From Chrysomallon squamiferum (taxonomy: Eukaryota; Mollusca; Gastropoda; Neomphalida; Peltospiridae): DNA of 37,500 nucleotides. The notes below the pieces were generated by a model that saw nothing but the letters and a program-made list of their open reading frames with translations, had not been told where the DNA came from and made no database searches. This document shows, piece by piece, positions 11,931 through 37,500 of the stretch. The stretch covers positions 9,918,288 through 9,955,787 of the forward strand of contig CM022673.1 in NCBI GenBank assembly GCA_012295275.1, in the 5' to 3' direction. Within the stretch, counting starts at the first letter, position 1, and each line of letters starts with the position of its first letter. The position numbers and the translations under genes were made by a program.

Positions 11931-12168
11931 AATATTCTTTTATGATTATTTTTTTCTCAGTTTGAACAAGAAACCACAACATCTTCTTTTCATAACTGAC
12001 CTGATTAATATGTACTAATGAAAGACGTAGATAGACAGTTACATAGCATTGTGATCAAGACTGTATTTTTTTTAATGATATTCAAGTCATGGAATAAATA
12101 CAATCAAAGGAGAGATTTTCTGATAATTGTTTGACTATGTTATGTATTACACTAAAGCTATTTTGTTG

Positions 12169-12290
12169 TGTACCTAAGGTGAACAGTCCCCCGGTAGCTC
12201 ATTTTCAAGTGTGAGTTCCCGTATTAGCCACACTGAGGTGGGGGTGTCATCACTCACCAGGTGACTCACTGTCGCTGCATTTTAGGTACA
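12169..12290. repeat. 122-bp foldback with 9-bp perfect terminal inverted repeats
   Basis: TGTACCTAA at 12169-12177 matches TTAGGTACA at 12282-12290 as an inverted repeat. The interior is GC-richer than its flanks and has a short internal stem (AGTGTG with CACACT). It may be a small non-autonomous element. A tRNA-like box A (GGTAGCTCA) in the interior and a T-rich run just after also allow a SINE fragment. Confidence 0.4.
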
Positions 12291-12299
12291 AGCTTTTTT

Positions 12300-13040
12300 T
12301 TAATACTTTAATTAAATCAATGATGAAATATTTTTCTTAAAGATTATTTGGTGAGGAATTATACCTTTCAAAATTTTGTTCAAAGTATATGACACAGAAA
12401 TTATTTAAAACTATTTCCAAACTTTTATTTATTTATTTATTTATTTGTTTGTTTGTTTGTTTGTTTGTTTGTTTTGTTTATTTATTTATTTATTTTTTTT
12501 TTTTTCTATCAACATTCTTATCATTTATTAGTAACTATAAAGTATTTAATGTTATTCCGTGATTGTCCAGTTTAGTTTGAAGAAAGAAAAGTGAATAATT
12601 AATACTATTCATTAAAATTATTAAAACATTAAAAGTAATATTTCTCTTTCTTTAATTTTTGGTCACATAATTATTAATTCATTTATATATATTGATCCAT
12701 TTCTTCTTTACTTTCTTATTTTTTATTGTAATAAAGATGACAAAAAAATAAAGACAAAAATACATTTATTTATTAAGTTAGTTAAACCCTAAATATGATT
12801 ATTTATTAAATTATAACAATACTAAATTAAGAATAAAAGACACGTTATTTAGTCTGTGAATTCAATATATATAAATTTATTTTTTCTTTAGTGTCATAAC
12901 GTACAATTCTTGTGTCATAGACTACGAAAAAATTTAAAAGCGTCGGTCTTAATATGAAAAAGCTAAAATAATTTAGACGCAGTTTTATACGGTTCATCAA
13001 AATAAAGGAAATCGGATACATAACGATAATAAATATATAA
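12300..13040. other. AT-rich intergenic DNA
   Basis: TTTA and GTTT tetranucleotide units at 12425-12500, then AT-rich sequence with nothing recognisable. Confidence 0.6.
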
Positions 13041-16000
13041 CCCAAGCTTCACACTAGAATCCTTGATACCAATTTTGAAAAATGAAAATCCGATCTTGAA
13101 CTTGAACCTTCCAACACAGAGTTGAGGTCAAGGCAGTCAGAGATTACCGCTTAATTATTCTTCGACATTCAAACCCTTCACCAAACGCTATATATACGTT
13201 ATCTATTATCAGTTAAAAATAATTATAAATATCAAAACTACAACACACATATGATACTTTCTTTCTCAAACTCATGTATATACCAACAGAGAAACACATA
13301 CATCCACACTTTCTGATACAACCAGACGTATACAACTACTCCTCCTTTCACATTCTTGTGCACAACCACTCGGAACCACAGAGACCTGTTCTCATCCACA
13401 CCCTACTTCGGACACACACACACACACACAGACATACACACACTAACACAGCGTGACCTCTATCTTTACTTCCTTAAGCGTTTCGTGAAAGTATGCACGT
13501 CGAACATTGTGATTTTAAATTTAAATCTTGTAACACAGTAAATATTGTGGCAGACAAGTAATTTTCATTTGTTATTTCTGGTATATAAAGATATGTTTAT
13601 CTTACAGAGGTTTTCTCTTATTCAAAATATTATCCCGGGGTGAAATACTCTTAATCTTTCTTCGAAGTTCACACCATTCACCAAACATTAAATATACGTT
13701 ATGTATTATCAATTAAAAATAATTATAAATATGAACACGTTACCTAAAAAAAAAAAAATATAAAAAAAGTAAAAAAAACCCACAAAGAACAAAAAAATAA
13801 TATATTATAAGTAAATTATTTGATTATTATTAATTACCGTCATTATCACTTTAACTAATCTACACAAATATATAAACAACCCTCCATAAAATAAATCCTC
13901 CTTATACATTCGCATGCATACCCACTCTCTAAAACACACATCTACACACAAGCAAACTCTCTTTAAAATACACATGTATATATATATCCATCCTCTCTCT
14001 CTAACACACAAACACATACATCCACACTTTCTGACACATACACGCGTATATACCCACTCCTCCTTTCACATTCTCATGCATACCAATACTACAACACACA
14101 TGCCCAACACCAATGATACTCTCTTTCTCACACTGATGTATATACCAATTCTCTCTCTCTAACACACAGCCACATACATCCACCCTTTCTGACACATACA
14201 CACGTATATACCCACTCCTCCTTTCACATTCGAATGCATATCCCCTCTCTAAAACACATACCAAAGAACATTCTCTTTCACACACGCATGCATATATCAA
14301 TCCTCTCTCTCTCTAACACACAGACACATACATCCACACTTTCTGACACATACACGCGTATATACCCATTCCTCCTTTCACGTTCTCATGAATACCAATA
14401 CTACACACACATACCCAACACCAATAATACTCTCTTTCTCACATTCATGTACATACCCATTCTCTCTCTCTAACACGCATATATCTCTCTATATATATCC
14501 ACACTTTGTCAGACATGTACACGTATATAACCACTCCTCCTTTCACTTTCTCATCCACAGCCACTCGGAAACACACATACTAGTTTCATACACATTCTAC
14601 TTCGCATACACATCCTCCATCTCTCTGACAAACTCACTCTCTCTTTCCCTTTCTCTTTCTGTCTCTCTAAATACCAAAACTTTACCAAAATATTAAAATT
14701 TCCCTAACTAAAAAAAATTAATAATAATACAAATTAAAATTAAAATAAAAAAGTATATTTTATAAGTTCATTATTTGGTTATTATTCATTACCTTCATTA
14801 TCACTTTGACTAATCTACACAAACATCTAAGCCACCCCTTAATATAATCATTCCTCCTTTCACATTCGCATGCATATCAACTCTCTAAAACACACACCTA
14901 CACACTCTCTTTCTCACACTGATGTATATACCCATCCTCTCTCTCTAACACACAGACACATACATCCACACGTATATACCCTCTCCACCTTTCACATTCA
15001 CATGCATATCCCCTCTCTGAAACACATACCAAAGGACACTCTCTTTCACACACGCATGTATATACCCATCCTCTCTCTCTAACACACAGTCACATACATT
15101 CACACTTTCTGACACATACACGCGTATATACCCACTCCTCCTTTCACATTCTCATGCACACCAATACTACAACACACATACCCAACACACATACCCAACA
15201 CACATACCCAACACCAATGATATTCACTTTCTCACACTCATGTATATACCCATTCTCTCTCTCTAACACACTGTCACATACATCCACACTTTCTGACACA
15301 TACACACGTATATACCCACTCCTCCTTTCACATTCGAGTGCATATCCACTCTCTAAAACACATACCAAACAACATTCTCTTTCACACACGCATGCACGTA
15401 CCAATCCTCTCTCTCTCTAACACACAGAAACATACATCCACACTTTCTGACACACACACACGTATATACCCTCTCTCCTTTCACATTCTCATGTATACCA
15501 ATACTACAACACACATACACAGCACCAATGATACTCTCTTTCTCACACTGATGTATATACCCATTCTCTCTCTCTAACACACAGTCACATACATCCACAC
15601 TTTCTGACACATACAGGCGTATATACCCACTCCTCCTTTCACATTCTCATGCATACCAATACTACAACACACATACCCAGCACCAATAATACTCTCTTTC
15701 TCACACTCATGCACATACCCATTCTCTCTCTCTAACACGCATATATCTCTCTATATATATCCACACTTTGTCAGACATGTACACATATATAACCACTCCT
15801 CCTTTCACTTTCTCATACACAGCCACTCAGAAACACACATACTATTTTCATACACACTCTACTTCGCATACACATCCTCCATCTCTCTGACAAACTCACT
15901 CTCTCTTTCTCTTTCTGTCTCTCTAAATACCCAAAATTTCCCTAACTAAACAAATAATAATAATAAAAAGTAAAAGTAAAATAAAAAAGTATATATTATA

Positions 16001-18209
16001 AGTTCATTATTTGATTATTATTAATTACCGTCATTATCACTTTGACTAATCTACACAAACATCTAAACCAACCCTACATATAATAATTCCTCCTTTCACA
16101 TTCGCATGCATATCAACTCACTAAAACAAATACCTACACACAAGCACACTCTCTCACATGCTCATGTGTACCCATCCTCTCTCTCTCTTACACACAGCCA
16201 CACACATCCACACTTTATCACACATATACCCACTCCTCCTTTCACATTCGGATGCATATCCACTCTCTAAAACACATACCAAAGAACACTCTCTTTCACA
16301 CACGCATGTATATACCCATCCTCTCTCTCTAACACACAGTCACATACATCCACACTTTCTGACACATACATACGTATATACCCACTCCTCCTTTCACATT
16401 TTCATGCACACCAATACTACAACACACATACACAGCACCAATGATACTCTCTTTCTCACACTGATGATTATACCCATTCTCTCTCTCTAACACACAGTCA
16501 CATACATCCACACTTTCTGACACATACACACGTATATACCCACTCCTCCTTTCACATTCTCGTGCATACCAATACTACAACACACATACACAGCACCAAT
16601 GATACTCTCTTTCTCGCACTCATGTATATACCCATTCTCTCTCTCTAACACACAGGAACATACATCCACACTTCCTGACACATACACACGTATATACCCA
16701 CTCCTCCTTTCACATTATCATGCATACCAATACTACAACACACATACCCAACACCAATGATACTCTCTTACTCACACTCATGTATATACCCATCATCTCT
16801 CTCTAACACACAGGCACATACATCCACACGTATATACCCTCTCCACCTTTCACATTCACATGCATATCCCCTCTCTGAAACACATACCAAAGGACACTCT
16901 CTTTCACACACGCATGTATATACCCATCCTCTCTCTCTAACACACAGTCACATACATTCACACTTTCTGACACATACACGCGTATATACCCACTCCTCCT
17001 TTCACATTATCATGCATACCAATACTACAACACACATACCCAGCACCAATGATATTATCTTTCTCACACTCATGTATATACCCATTCTCTCTCTCTAACA
17101 CGCATATATCTCTCTATATATATCCACACTTTGTCACACATGTACACGTATATACCCACTCCTCCTTTCATTTTCTCATGCACAGCCACTCGGAAACACA
17201 CATACTATTTTCATACACACTCTACTTCGCATACACATCCTCCATCTCTCTGACAAACTCACTCTCTCTTTCTCTTTCTGTCTCTCTAAATACCAAAACT
17301 TTACCAAAATATTAAAATTTCCCTAACTAAAAAAAAAATAATAATAAAAATTAAAATTAAAATAAAAAATGTATATTTCATAAGTTCATTATTTGGTTAT
17401 TATTCATTACCTTCATTATCACTTTGACTAATCTACACAAACATCTAAGCCACCCCTTAATATAATCATTCCTCCTTTCACATTCGCATGCATATCCACT
17501 CTCTAAAACACATACCAAAGAACACTCTCTTTCTCACACTGATGTATATACCCATCCTCTCTCTCTAACACACAGTCACATACATCCACACTTTCTGACA
17601 CATACACACGTATATACACACTCCTCCTTTCACATTATCATGCATACCAATACTATAACACACATACCCAACACACATACCCAACACCAATGATACTCTC
17701 TTTCTCACACTGATGTATATACCCATTCTCTCTCTCTAACACACAGTCACATACATCCACACTTTCTGACACATACACACGTATATACCCACTCCTCCTT
17801 TCACATTCTCATGCATACCAATACTACAACACACATACCCAACACCAATGATACTCTCTTACTCACACTCATGTATATACCCATCCTCTCTCTCTAACAC
17901 ACAGACACATACATCCACACTTTCTGACACATACACACGTATATACCCACTCCTCATTTCACATTATCATGCATACCAATACTACAACACACATACCCAG
18001 CACCAATAATACTCTCTTTCTCACACTCATGTATATACCCATTATCTCTCTCTAACACGCATATATCTCTCTATATATATCCACACTTTGTCACACGTGT
18101 ACACGTGTATACCCACTCCTCCTTTCACTTTCTCATGCACAGCCACTCGGAAGCACTCATACTATTTTCATACACACTCTACTTCGCACACACATTCTCC
18201 ATCTTTCTG

Positions 18210-18327
<118 letters not shown>

Positions 18328-18348
18328 GTCCTGTACATTTTATTTTTT

Positions 18349-18715
18349 TTACGTCGAAGAATGTGATTTTAAATTTAAATCTTGTAACACAGTAAATATT
18401 GTGGTAGACCAGTAATTTTCATTTGATATTTCTAGTATATAAAGATGTGTTTAACTTACAGAGGTTTTCTCTTATTCAAAATATGCTGCCCTGCCCGAAC
18501 CGCAACTATGTGTTTGTTGTCAATGACGTCAATCAATTGTTGACGTCTTATTTACTTCTCGGAAATGATGACGTCAGAAACAAAGTTAATAGAGGGTTTT
18601 TACGTACATGTCTTAACAAAAATTTATATTACTTTTAAATTTTTATTTTAGAAATTGTGAATAATGATTAAAAACGTAAATTAATAAATAATAAACATAT
18701 ATCTTTTTTTTTTTT
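18349..18715. repeat. Unique segment, copy A, with TATA-like and CRE-like motifs
   Basis: This segment is nearly identical to 19342-19710 and partly matched by 13497-13640. It contains TATATAAAG near 18437, then within about 80 bp the CRE palindrome TGACGTCA twice (near 18525 and 18570) and TGACGTCT once (near 18541). A short open frame crosses it but has no recognised homology. Confidence 0.75.
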
Positions 18716-19216
18716 TTTTTTTTTTTGATTATCATTAATTACCGTCATTATCACTTTAACTAATCTACACAAACATCTAAACCACCCCTCCATATAATAA
18801 TTCCTCCTTACACATTCGCATGCATACCCACTCTCTAAAACACACACCTACACACAAGCACACTCTCTTGAAAATACACATGTATATATATATACCCATC
18901 CTCTCTCTCTAACACACAGTCACATACATCCACTTTCTGACACATACACACCTATATACCCACTCCTCCTTTCATTTTCTCATGCATTCTACAACACATT
19001 TACTCAACATCAGTGCTACTTCATTTCTCACACTCATGTACATACCAATTCTCTCTCTCTAACACGCATATATCTATATATATCCACACTTTGTCACACA
19101 TGTACACGTATATACACACTCCTCCTTTCATTTTCTCATGCACAGCCACTCGGAAACACACATACTATTCTCATACACACTCTACTTCGCACATACATTC
19201 TCCATCTTTCTGACAA

Positions 19217-19217
19217 A

Positions 19218-19292
<75 letters not shown>
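19217..19292. repeat. (CT)n(CA)n compound microsatellite
   Basis: A short CT run then about 58 bases of CA, at the equivalent position of the next higher-order unit. Confidence 0.97.
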
Positions 19293-19296
<4 letters not shown>

Positions 19297-19341
19297 GTCC
19301 TCTATATTTTATTTCTTTATCTTAAGCGTTTCGTGAAAGTA

Positions 19342-19710
19342 TGCACGTCGAAGAATGTGATTTTAAATTTAAATCTTATAACACAGTAAATATTGTGGTA
19401 GACCAGTAATTTTCATTTGATATTTCTAGTATATAAAGATGTGTTTAACTTACAGAGGTTTTCTCTTATTCAAAATATGCTGCCCTGCCCGAACCGCAAC
19501 TATGTGTTTGTTGTCAATGACGTCAATCAATTGTTGACGTCTTATTTACTTCTCGGAAATGATGACGTCAGAAACAAAGTTAATAGAGGGTTTTACGTAC
19601 ATATATTTTTAACATAAATTTATATTACTTTTAAATTTTTATTTCAGAAATTGTGAATAATGATTAAAGGGGTAAATTAATAAAGAATAAAAATATCTCT
19701 CTTTTTTTTT
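19342..19710. repeat. Unique segment, copy B, with TATA-like and CRE-like motifs
   Basis: A direct duplicate of copy A about 994 bp away, differing at scattered positions and in the tail after ACGTACAT. The TATATAAAG and all three TGACGTC motifs are conserved between copies. It follows CTTAAGCGTTTCGTGAAAGT, which also precedes the partial copy at 13497 but is missing from copy A. Confidence 0.75.
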
Positions 19711-19976
19711 CTTTTTTTCTGTGTTTATTTTATTTATTATAATGAATCTAAATTATCGTTAATGGTATAAGTATCATATAAACCTGAGCTGGAAATAAAT
19801 GGCAGATACTTGCAAAAAATGCAACCGTTTCCTCAGAAATGAGAATAATTGGGTAATTATTATCTGTCTTTCGGGAGCAATAATATAATTTTTGAATACA
19901 TTACCATACTTTCAAATTTAAGTCTTTAATCCGTTATTTATTCTATTAATATAAAATTAAAAATTAAATTATTAAG

Positions 19977-20003
19977 AAAAAAAAAAAAAAAAAAAAAAAA
20001 AAA
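19977..20003. repeat. Poly-A tract (poly-T on minus)
   Basis: A 27-base homopolymer. On the minus strand it lies just after an AATAAA at 20015-20010, the order expected of a polyadenylation signal followed by a T-rich downstream element. Confidence 0.9.
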
Positions 20004-20009
20004 CCACAG

Positions 20010-22217
20010 TTTATTGATTTAGTTTTATTTAAATCTAAATTCATTAGATTTAAACATCTTAAAGTTTACACATCCATCTGTTGTATATTCCATTTCTCAA
20101 ACACTTGTGTTTTCACAATATACAACACCTGTTGTTTTATTCAAACAGACCTCACATCTTACAAGCAAAGAACATTTTCAACAAATTTTCTAAATTACAC
20201 TGAACTGCAGCATTAGGAAAATACTGGTACAATAATTTAAAAAAATTGTTTTATACAAATGATGTAAATAAATCTGTTGCTTCTCACAATTAAATTTATT
20301 GAAGCACCTTTGAAAACATTAAACTAATTTACAAAAATAAAGCACAACAGAAGCAAATCTTACTTTAACTAGACAAGGAAAAGGGTGTAAAAATACGATT
20401 TTAACAATTCTTAGGCAATAATATTTTTCTAATCTGTGATAATCAGTATGTGGTTTAACATGTTTAAGTATCACACAAAGACTGAAGTAAATTCCTTTTT
20501 ACGAAGTAATGAATATTTATTTTCAATAAGAATGACAAAAACATGCAATTTTAGATTCAGCTGAAAAGATATAAATTAAAATTTAGTTACTTCATAATAT
20601 TAGTCTGCAGTAATGTTAGATATAAAAACAAAAGAAAGTGAAATGACAACAGGTAGTTGATGTTAAGTAATTAAATTATTTAATTAAATAATTTAATTAT
20701 TTAACAGTGATCTAATTTTTCTTAATAATAATAATACAAATATATATATATATAAATAATAAATATATGAAGTGATAAACAGTAAAGCATTAATAAATTA
20801 TAAACAATCAAAAACAAAACAACTGGAATAGATGTTCTTTATGCATTATTTTCTCATTCCCTTGACTAGACAGGACATCTATAAAAATAACTTGGTGTAC
20901 AAAATTCTCTCATACAATTTGTCTAAAGCAAATGACTGCACTGAAATATAATTTTCATTTGCACATTGGTTAATAAGAGTGCATGTAGTAGATTACATTT
21001 TATTAAAATTTTAACTTTTATAATTAAAATTTAATTTTTCATAAAACAATGTATATGGTAAAATTTTAATTTTTTGTTTCTTTTTTTTTTTTTTTTCTCT
21101 CTCTTCTAAATAACGTACATTGTATAAAGCAACATAGACTTAAAAGTTTTTAATTTTAATTTATATTATTTTAGTTAGTAGTGGAAACTGTGAAACAATA
21201 TAGCAACAGTTTTTTGGTTTTTATTTTAAATTATTTTTGTTAGTAGAGTACACAGCATATAAAACAATATAGATTAAGATTTTAATTCTTATTTATACAG
21301 GATGTCCCAGAAGTCACACACCATGAAGATTTTTATTTAGATACACATAAATTAGTAGCGAAACCCTCAACAGAGTAAAAACAGTTTTATAAAGAGAACT
21401 GAAGTATGTATCAATGCAGAGGGCAAGCAATTTGAGCATTTGTTATGATTATTATTAATACAATTGTTATTCATATGTATCTAAATAAAAATCTTCATGG
21501 TGCGTGACTTCTGGGACACCCTGTATATTAATAAGTATTGCACTCTGTATAATGCAATGTAGGCATCAAGTTCTTAATTTGTAATTAAATTATTTTACTT
21601 AATACTGTATACTATGTGAAATAATAGAGTCTACACTTTATCAGTTTAATTTATATTATTTTAGTTATAAAGTGTTCACTAGAAGAAAGTAGTAAAGACT
21701 AATTTTAATGTTTCTTAGTTCTTAATATACATTGCAAGAAACAAAGAAGCCTGCAAGATTTTAATTTTAAATTGTAATTTAATTTCTTTACAGTAGTTTA
21801 TTCAAATAAATTGTTCATTTGTGCATAAGTTAACATGTATGTGGTTTGAAGCAAAAACAAATCTGCAAGATTTTTATTCTTTTTTAATTAAATTATGTTT
21901 ATTCCGTTTTCATTTGAATTTATTAAACTATAGCCTTCATTGTTTTCTACTTTTTTCAAAGCTGTAAGACTACAGTTGTTAGTTTTTCTTCTTTAATTTG
22001 AAGGTATAAGATTATAATCATTGTTTTCTATTTAATTTGAAGGTGTAAGACTGTAATCATTGTTTTCTCCTTTAATTTGATTTCACAAATATAGCAATTA
22101 TCATTTTTTATATTAACTATAGACATTGTTTTCTATATTAATACAAAATTATAAGATTATAGTAATTATTGTTTTTTGCTCAAATTTGAAGATATAAGAC
22201 TATAGTTTTCTGCTAGG
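20010..22217 (-). other. Probable long 3' UTR of the integrin alpha gene
   Basis: Downstream of the stop codon at 22218 the sequence is AT-rich but nearly free of microsatellites for about 2.2 kb, unlike the rest of the window. Several AATAAA hexamers occur on minus (for example 21903-21898 and 20015-20010). The last is followed by a T tract. The true end cannot be decided from sequence and could be nearer the stop. Confidence 0.35.
21296..21525. mobile_element. MITE with 51-bp terminal inverted repeats (mariner/Tc1-like ends)
   Basis: The left arm (21296-21346) and right arm (21475-21525) are inverted copies with about two mismatches in their outer 50 bases. Both begin TACAGG(A/G)TGTCCCAGAAGTC, an end sequence like those of Tc1/mariner elements, and TA dinucleotides flank the element as a target-site duplication would. 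The 230-bp element has no coding capacity, so it is non-autonomous. Confidence 0.85.
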
Positions 22218-36004
<13,787 letters not shown>

Positions 36005-36010
36005 AACGTT

Positions 36011-36183
36011 CCTGCAAAACGTTATGATAACGAATCAAAACGCCTTTCAGTTTGCAAATGCTGAACAATCAAAAACGCCTTTCAGTTTGCAAGTGCTGAA
36101 CAATCACGTTTACAGTACAAAAGCCTGTAAAACGTTACGGTAATGAATCAAAACGCCTTTAAGTTCACGAATGATGAATAACA
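36011..36183. repeat. Degenerate tandem repeat at the 5' end of the integrin gene
   Basis: CCTGCAAAACGTTATGATAA at 36011 begins a 60-bp segment that returns at 36124 with about 80 percent identity. Between them (36072-36105) is a partial copy with AAAACGCCTTTCAGTTTGCA. The first copy ends 7 bp from the start codon. Confidence 0.85.
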
Positions 36184-36290
36184 GTGGCGTTTACATCTAG
36201 CTCCAGCGGCAAGAATGTGTTTCCGTTCAGCGTTTGACATCTCAAGTTTCCTGCGTCCTGGTTGACCATATTCCTAATTTTTTAAAATTT
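36184..36290 (-). promoter_or_regulatory. Possible promoter or upstream exon of the integrin gene
   Basis: A roughly 100-bp GC-richer, non-repetitive patch lies between the tandem repeat and low-complexity DNA. No TATA box was recognised. TTTTGCAG just before the leader (36018-36011 on minus) could be a 3' splice site, so the true first exon may lie further right. Confidence 0.25.
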
Positions 36291-37345
36291 TAAAAAATTT
36301 TTTTTTTTTTTTTCTTAAATTTTTTTTTTTTTTTTTTTGATTGTTGCTGTTTGTTTTGTATGTTTTTTTCGAATATTTACTTTTTTTTTTCTTCCTCATT
36401 TTAAAATTTTTTTTTTTCTGTAATTTTTGTTCTTATGTTATCACTGTTGTTTGTACTTAACTGTTTTATTTATTTATTTATTTATTTATTCAGATATTAT
36501 TATTATTACTATTATTACTACTACACCACTACTACTACTACTAATCAATTATTGTTGAACTTGTTATTATTAATTTTGTTCTTGTTGTTGTTTTTTTTTT
36601 TTTTTACCGAAGGCATAATTTTCTTTATATATATATATATATATTATTTTATATTTTATTATTATTATTATTTATTCAGCATTTGTTAGATACCTTCACG
36701 TACATTGTATTGGTCTTATACATACATACATACATACATACATACATACATACATACATACATACATACATACATACATACATACATACAAACATACATA
36801 CATACATACATACATATATACATCCATCTATGTTCCAGTCTCTCTCTCTCTCTGTAACTCCATCTCTTTATTTTTTATCACCTCCTCTGTTTCATAATCA
36901 TAATAATGTATCTCTCTAAAATAATAATAATAAAAAAGAAATAAATATAAATAATTAAATAAATAAATAAAACAAAAGAGATGTAAAATATAATACACAC
37001 GCAGTTTTAATATTTGACAGAAATTTTAATTGAGCAAACATTTTAAGAGCTTTATAAGAATGACATAACCAATTCTTTATTTCTTCTGTATTTATATTTT
37101 TAATAACGAGCACACACACACACACAGACACATATTTTCATGAAGCATTTCTGTAATACCTATAATTCTGTTACAATACTCTCTTAGTTGTAAAAACTGA
37201 AATCGTACTGAAAAGCAAAAGCCCGAATGTTGTAATAAATATTCATTTTTAAAATTAATATTATTATTTTATTTAGAAAGAGTTTAAATTCACCAGTGAC
37301 AAGCATTAAAATAATCTATTTAAAAATTTACAAATATTTTTAAAA

Positions 37346-37395
<50 letters not shown>

Positions 37396-37500
37396 TACTT
37401 GAAACACTTTAAAACAGTGGTTTCGCCCATATTCACATCCCAAATGTAAGTGTGTATTTTATAATATGAAAGCATCCTAGTACAGATACCATATCATGTC
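36291..37500. other. Low-complexity right flank
   Basis: Poly-T runs (36298-36339), TTTA units (36467-36490), ATT/ACT units, a TACA tetranucleotide array (36719-36818) and AAT units (37349-37394). I see no gene. Confidence 0.7.
36719..36818. repeat. (TACA)n microsatellite
   Basis: About 25 tetranucleotide units with one interruption near 36790. Confidence 0.96.

Noticed and set aside
11506-12018. 170-residue open frame on plus
   Set aside because: No family resemblance, no splice or promoter context, and overlapping open frames on minus; recorded as an unexplained island instead.
18423-18638. 71-residue frame repeated at 19417-19617
   Set aside because: Same peptide in both copies only because the DNA is duplicated; it is short and unrecognised, and CRE/TATA motifs explain the conserved bases as well.
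19977-20003. Poly-A tail of a retroposed gene copy on plus
   Set aside because: No coding or target-site duplication was found; it fits better as a T-rich element after an AATAAA on minus.

Overview
This is an AT-rich eukaryotic window with split genes and very dense microsatellites. No bacterial features, RNA genes or CRISPR arrays were seen. It holds two protein-coding genes, both on the minus strand. Sequence style (long GA/CT and CA tracts, ATT arrays, invertebrate-type troponin T, an integrin alpha without an I domain) suggests a lophotrochozoan, most likely a mollusc and possibly a cephalopod. That placement is inference.

Left part (1-6154): the 5' portion of a troponin T gene. Seven coding exons read from the start codon at 6108 leftwards to 98. 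All splice phases agree and give the first 155 residues. The rest of the gene lies beyond the left edge. Two of the N-terminal exons are only 12 and 24 nt. A possible TATA box, E-boxes and non-coding first exon lie near 6934-7190.

Middle part (7200-22200): no convincing coding gene. From left to right it holds AT-rich sequence with microsatellites, a non-repetitive stretch with TATA-like motifs (9860-10520), an unexplained GC-richer island (11640-11930), a 122-bp foldback (12169-12290), and a large CT/CA-rich array with higher-order structure (about 13090-19720). Within and beside that array is a twice-repeated unique segment with CRE-like and TATA-like motifs. From about 20000 to 22217 the sequence looks like a long 3' untranslated region of the integrin gene; it carries a MITE with 51-bp terminal inverted repeats.

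Right part (22218-36004): a complete 22-exon integrin alpha gene. It has a signal peptide, FG-GAP beta-propeller blades with three calcium-binding motifs, leg domains, a transmembrane helix and a GFFKR tail, about 976 residues in all. By eye it is closest to the alpha4/alpha9 type. The first coding exon contains an apparent frameshift; every other junction is in phase. A duplicated 3' splice site just before the transmembrane exon could add 25 residues in frame. The flank 36005-37500 holds a tandemly repeated upstream sequence and then low-complexity DNA.

The two genes have no evident functional link beyond both being typical of muscle and adhesion biology; their adjacency is probably incidental.
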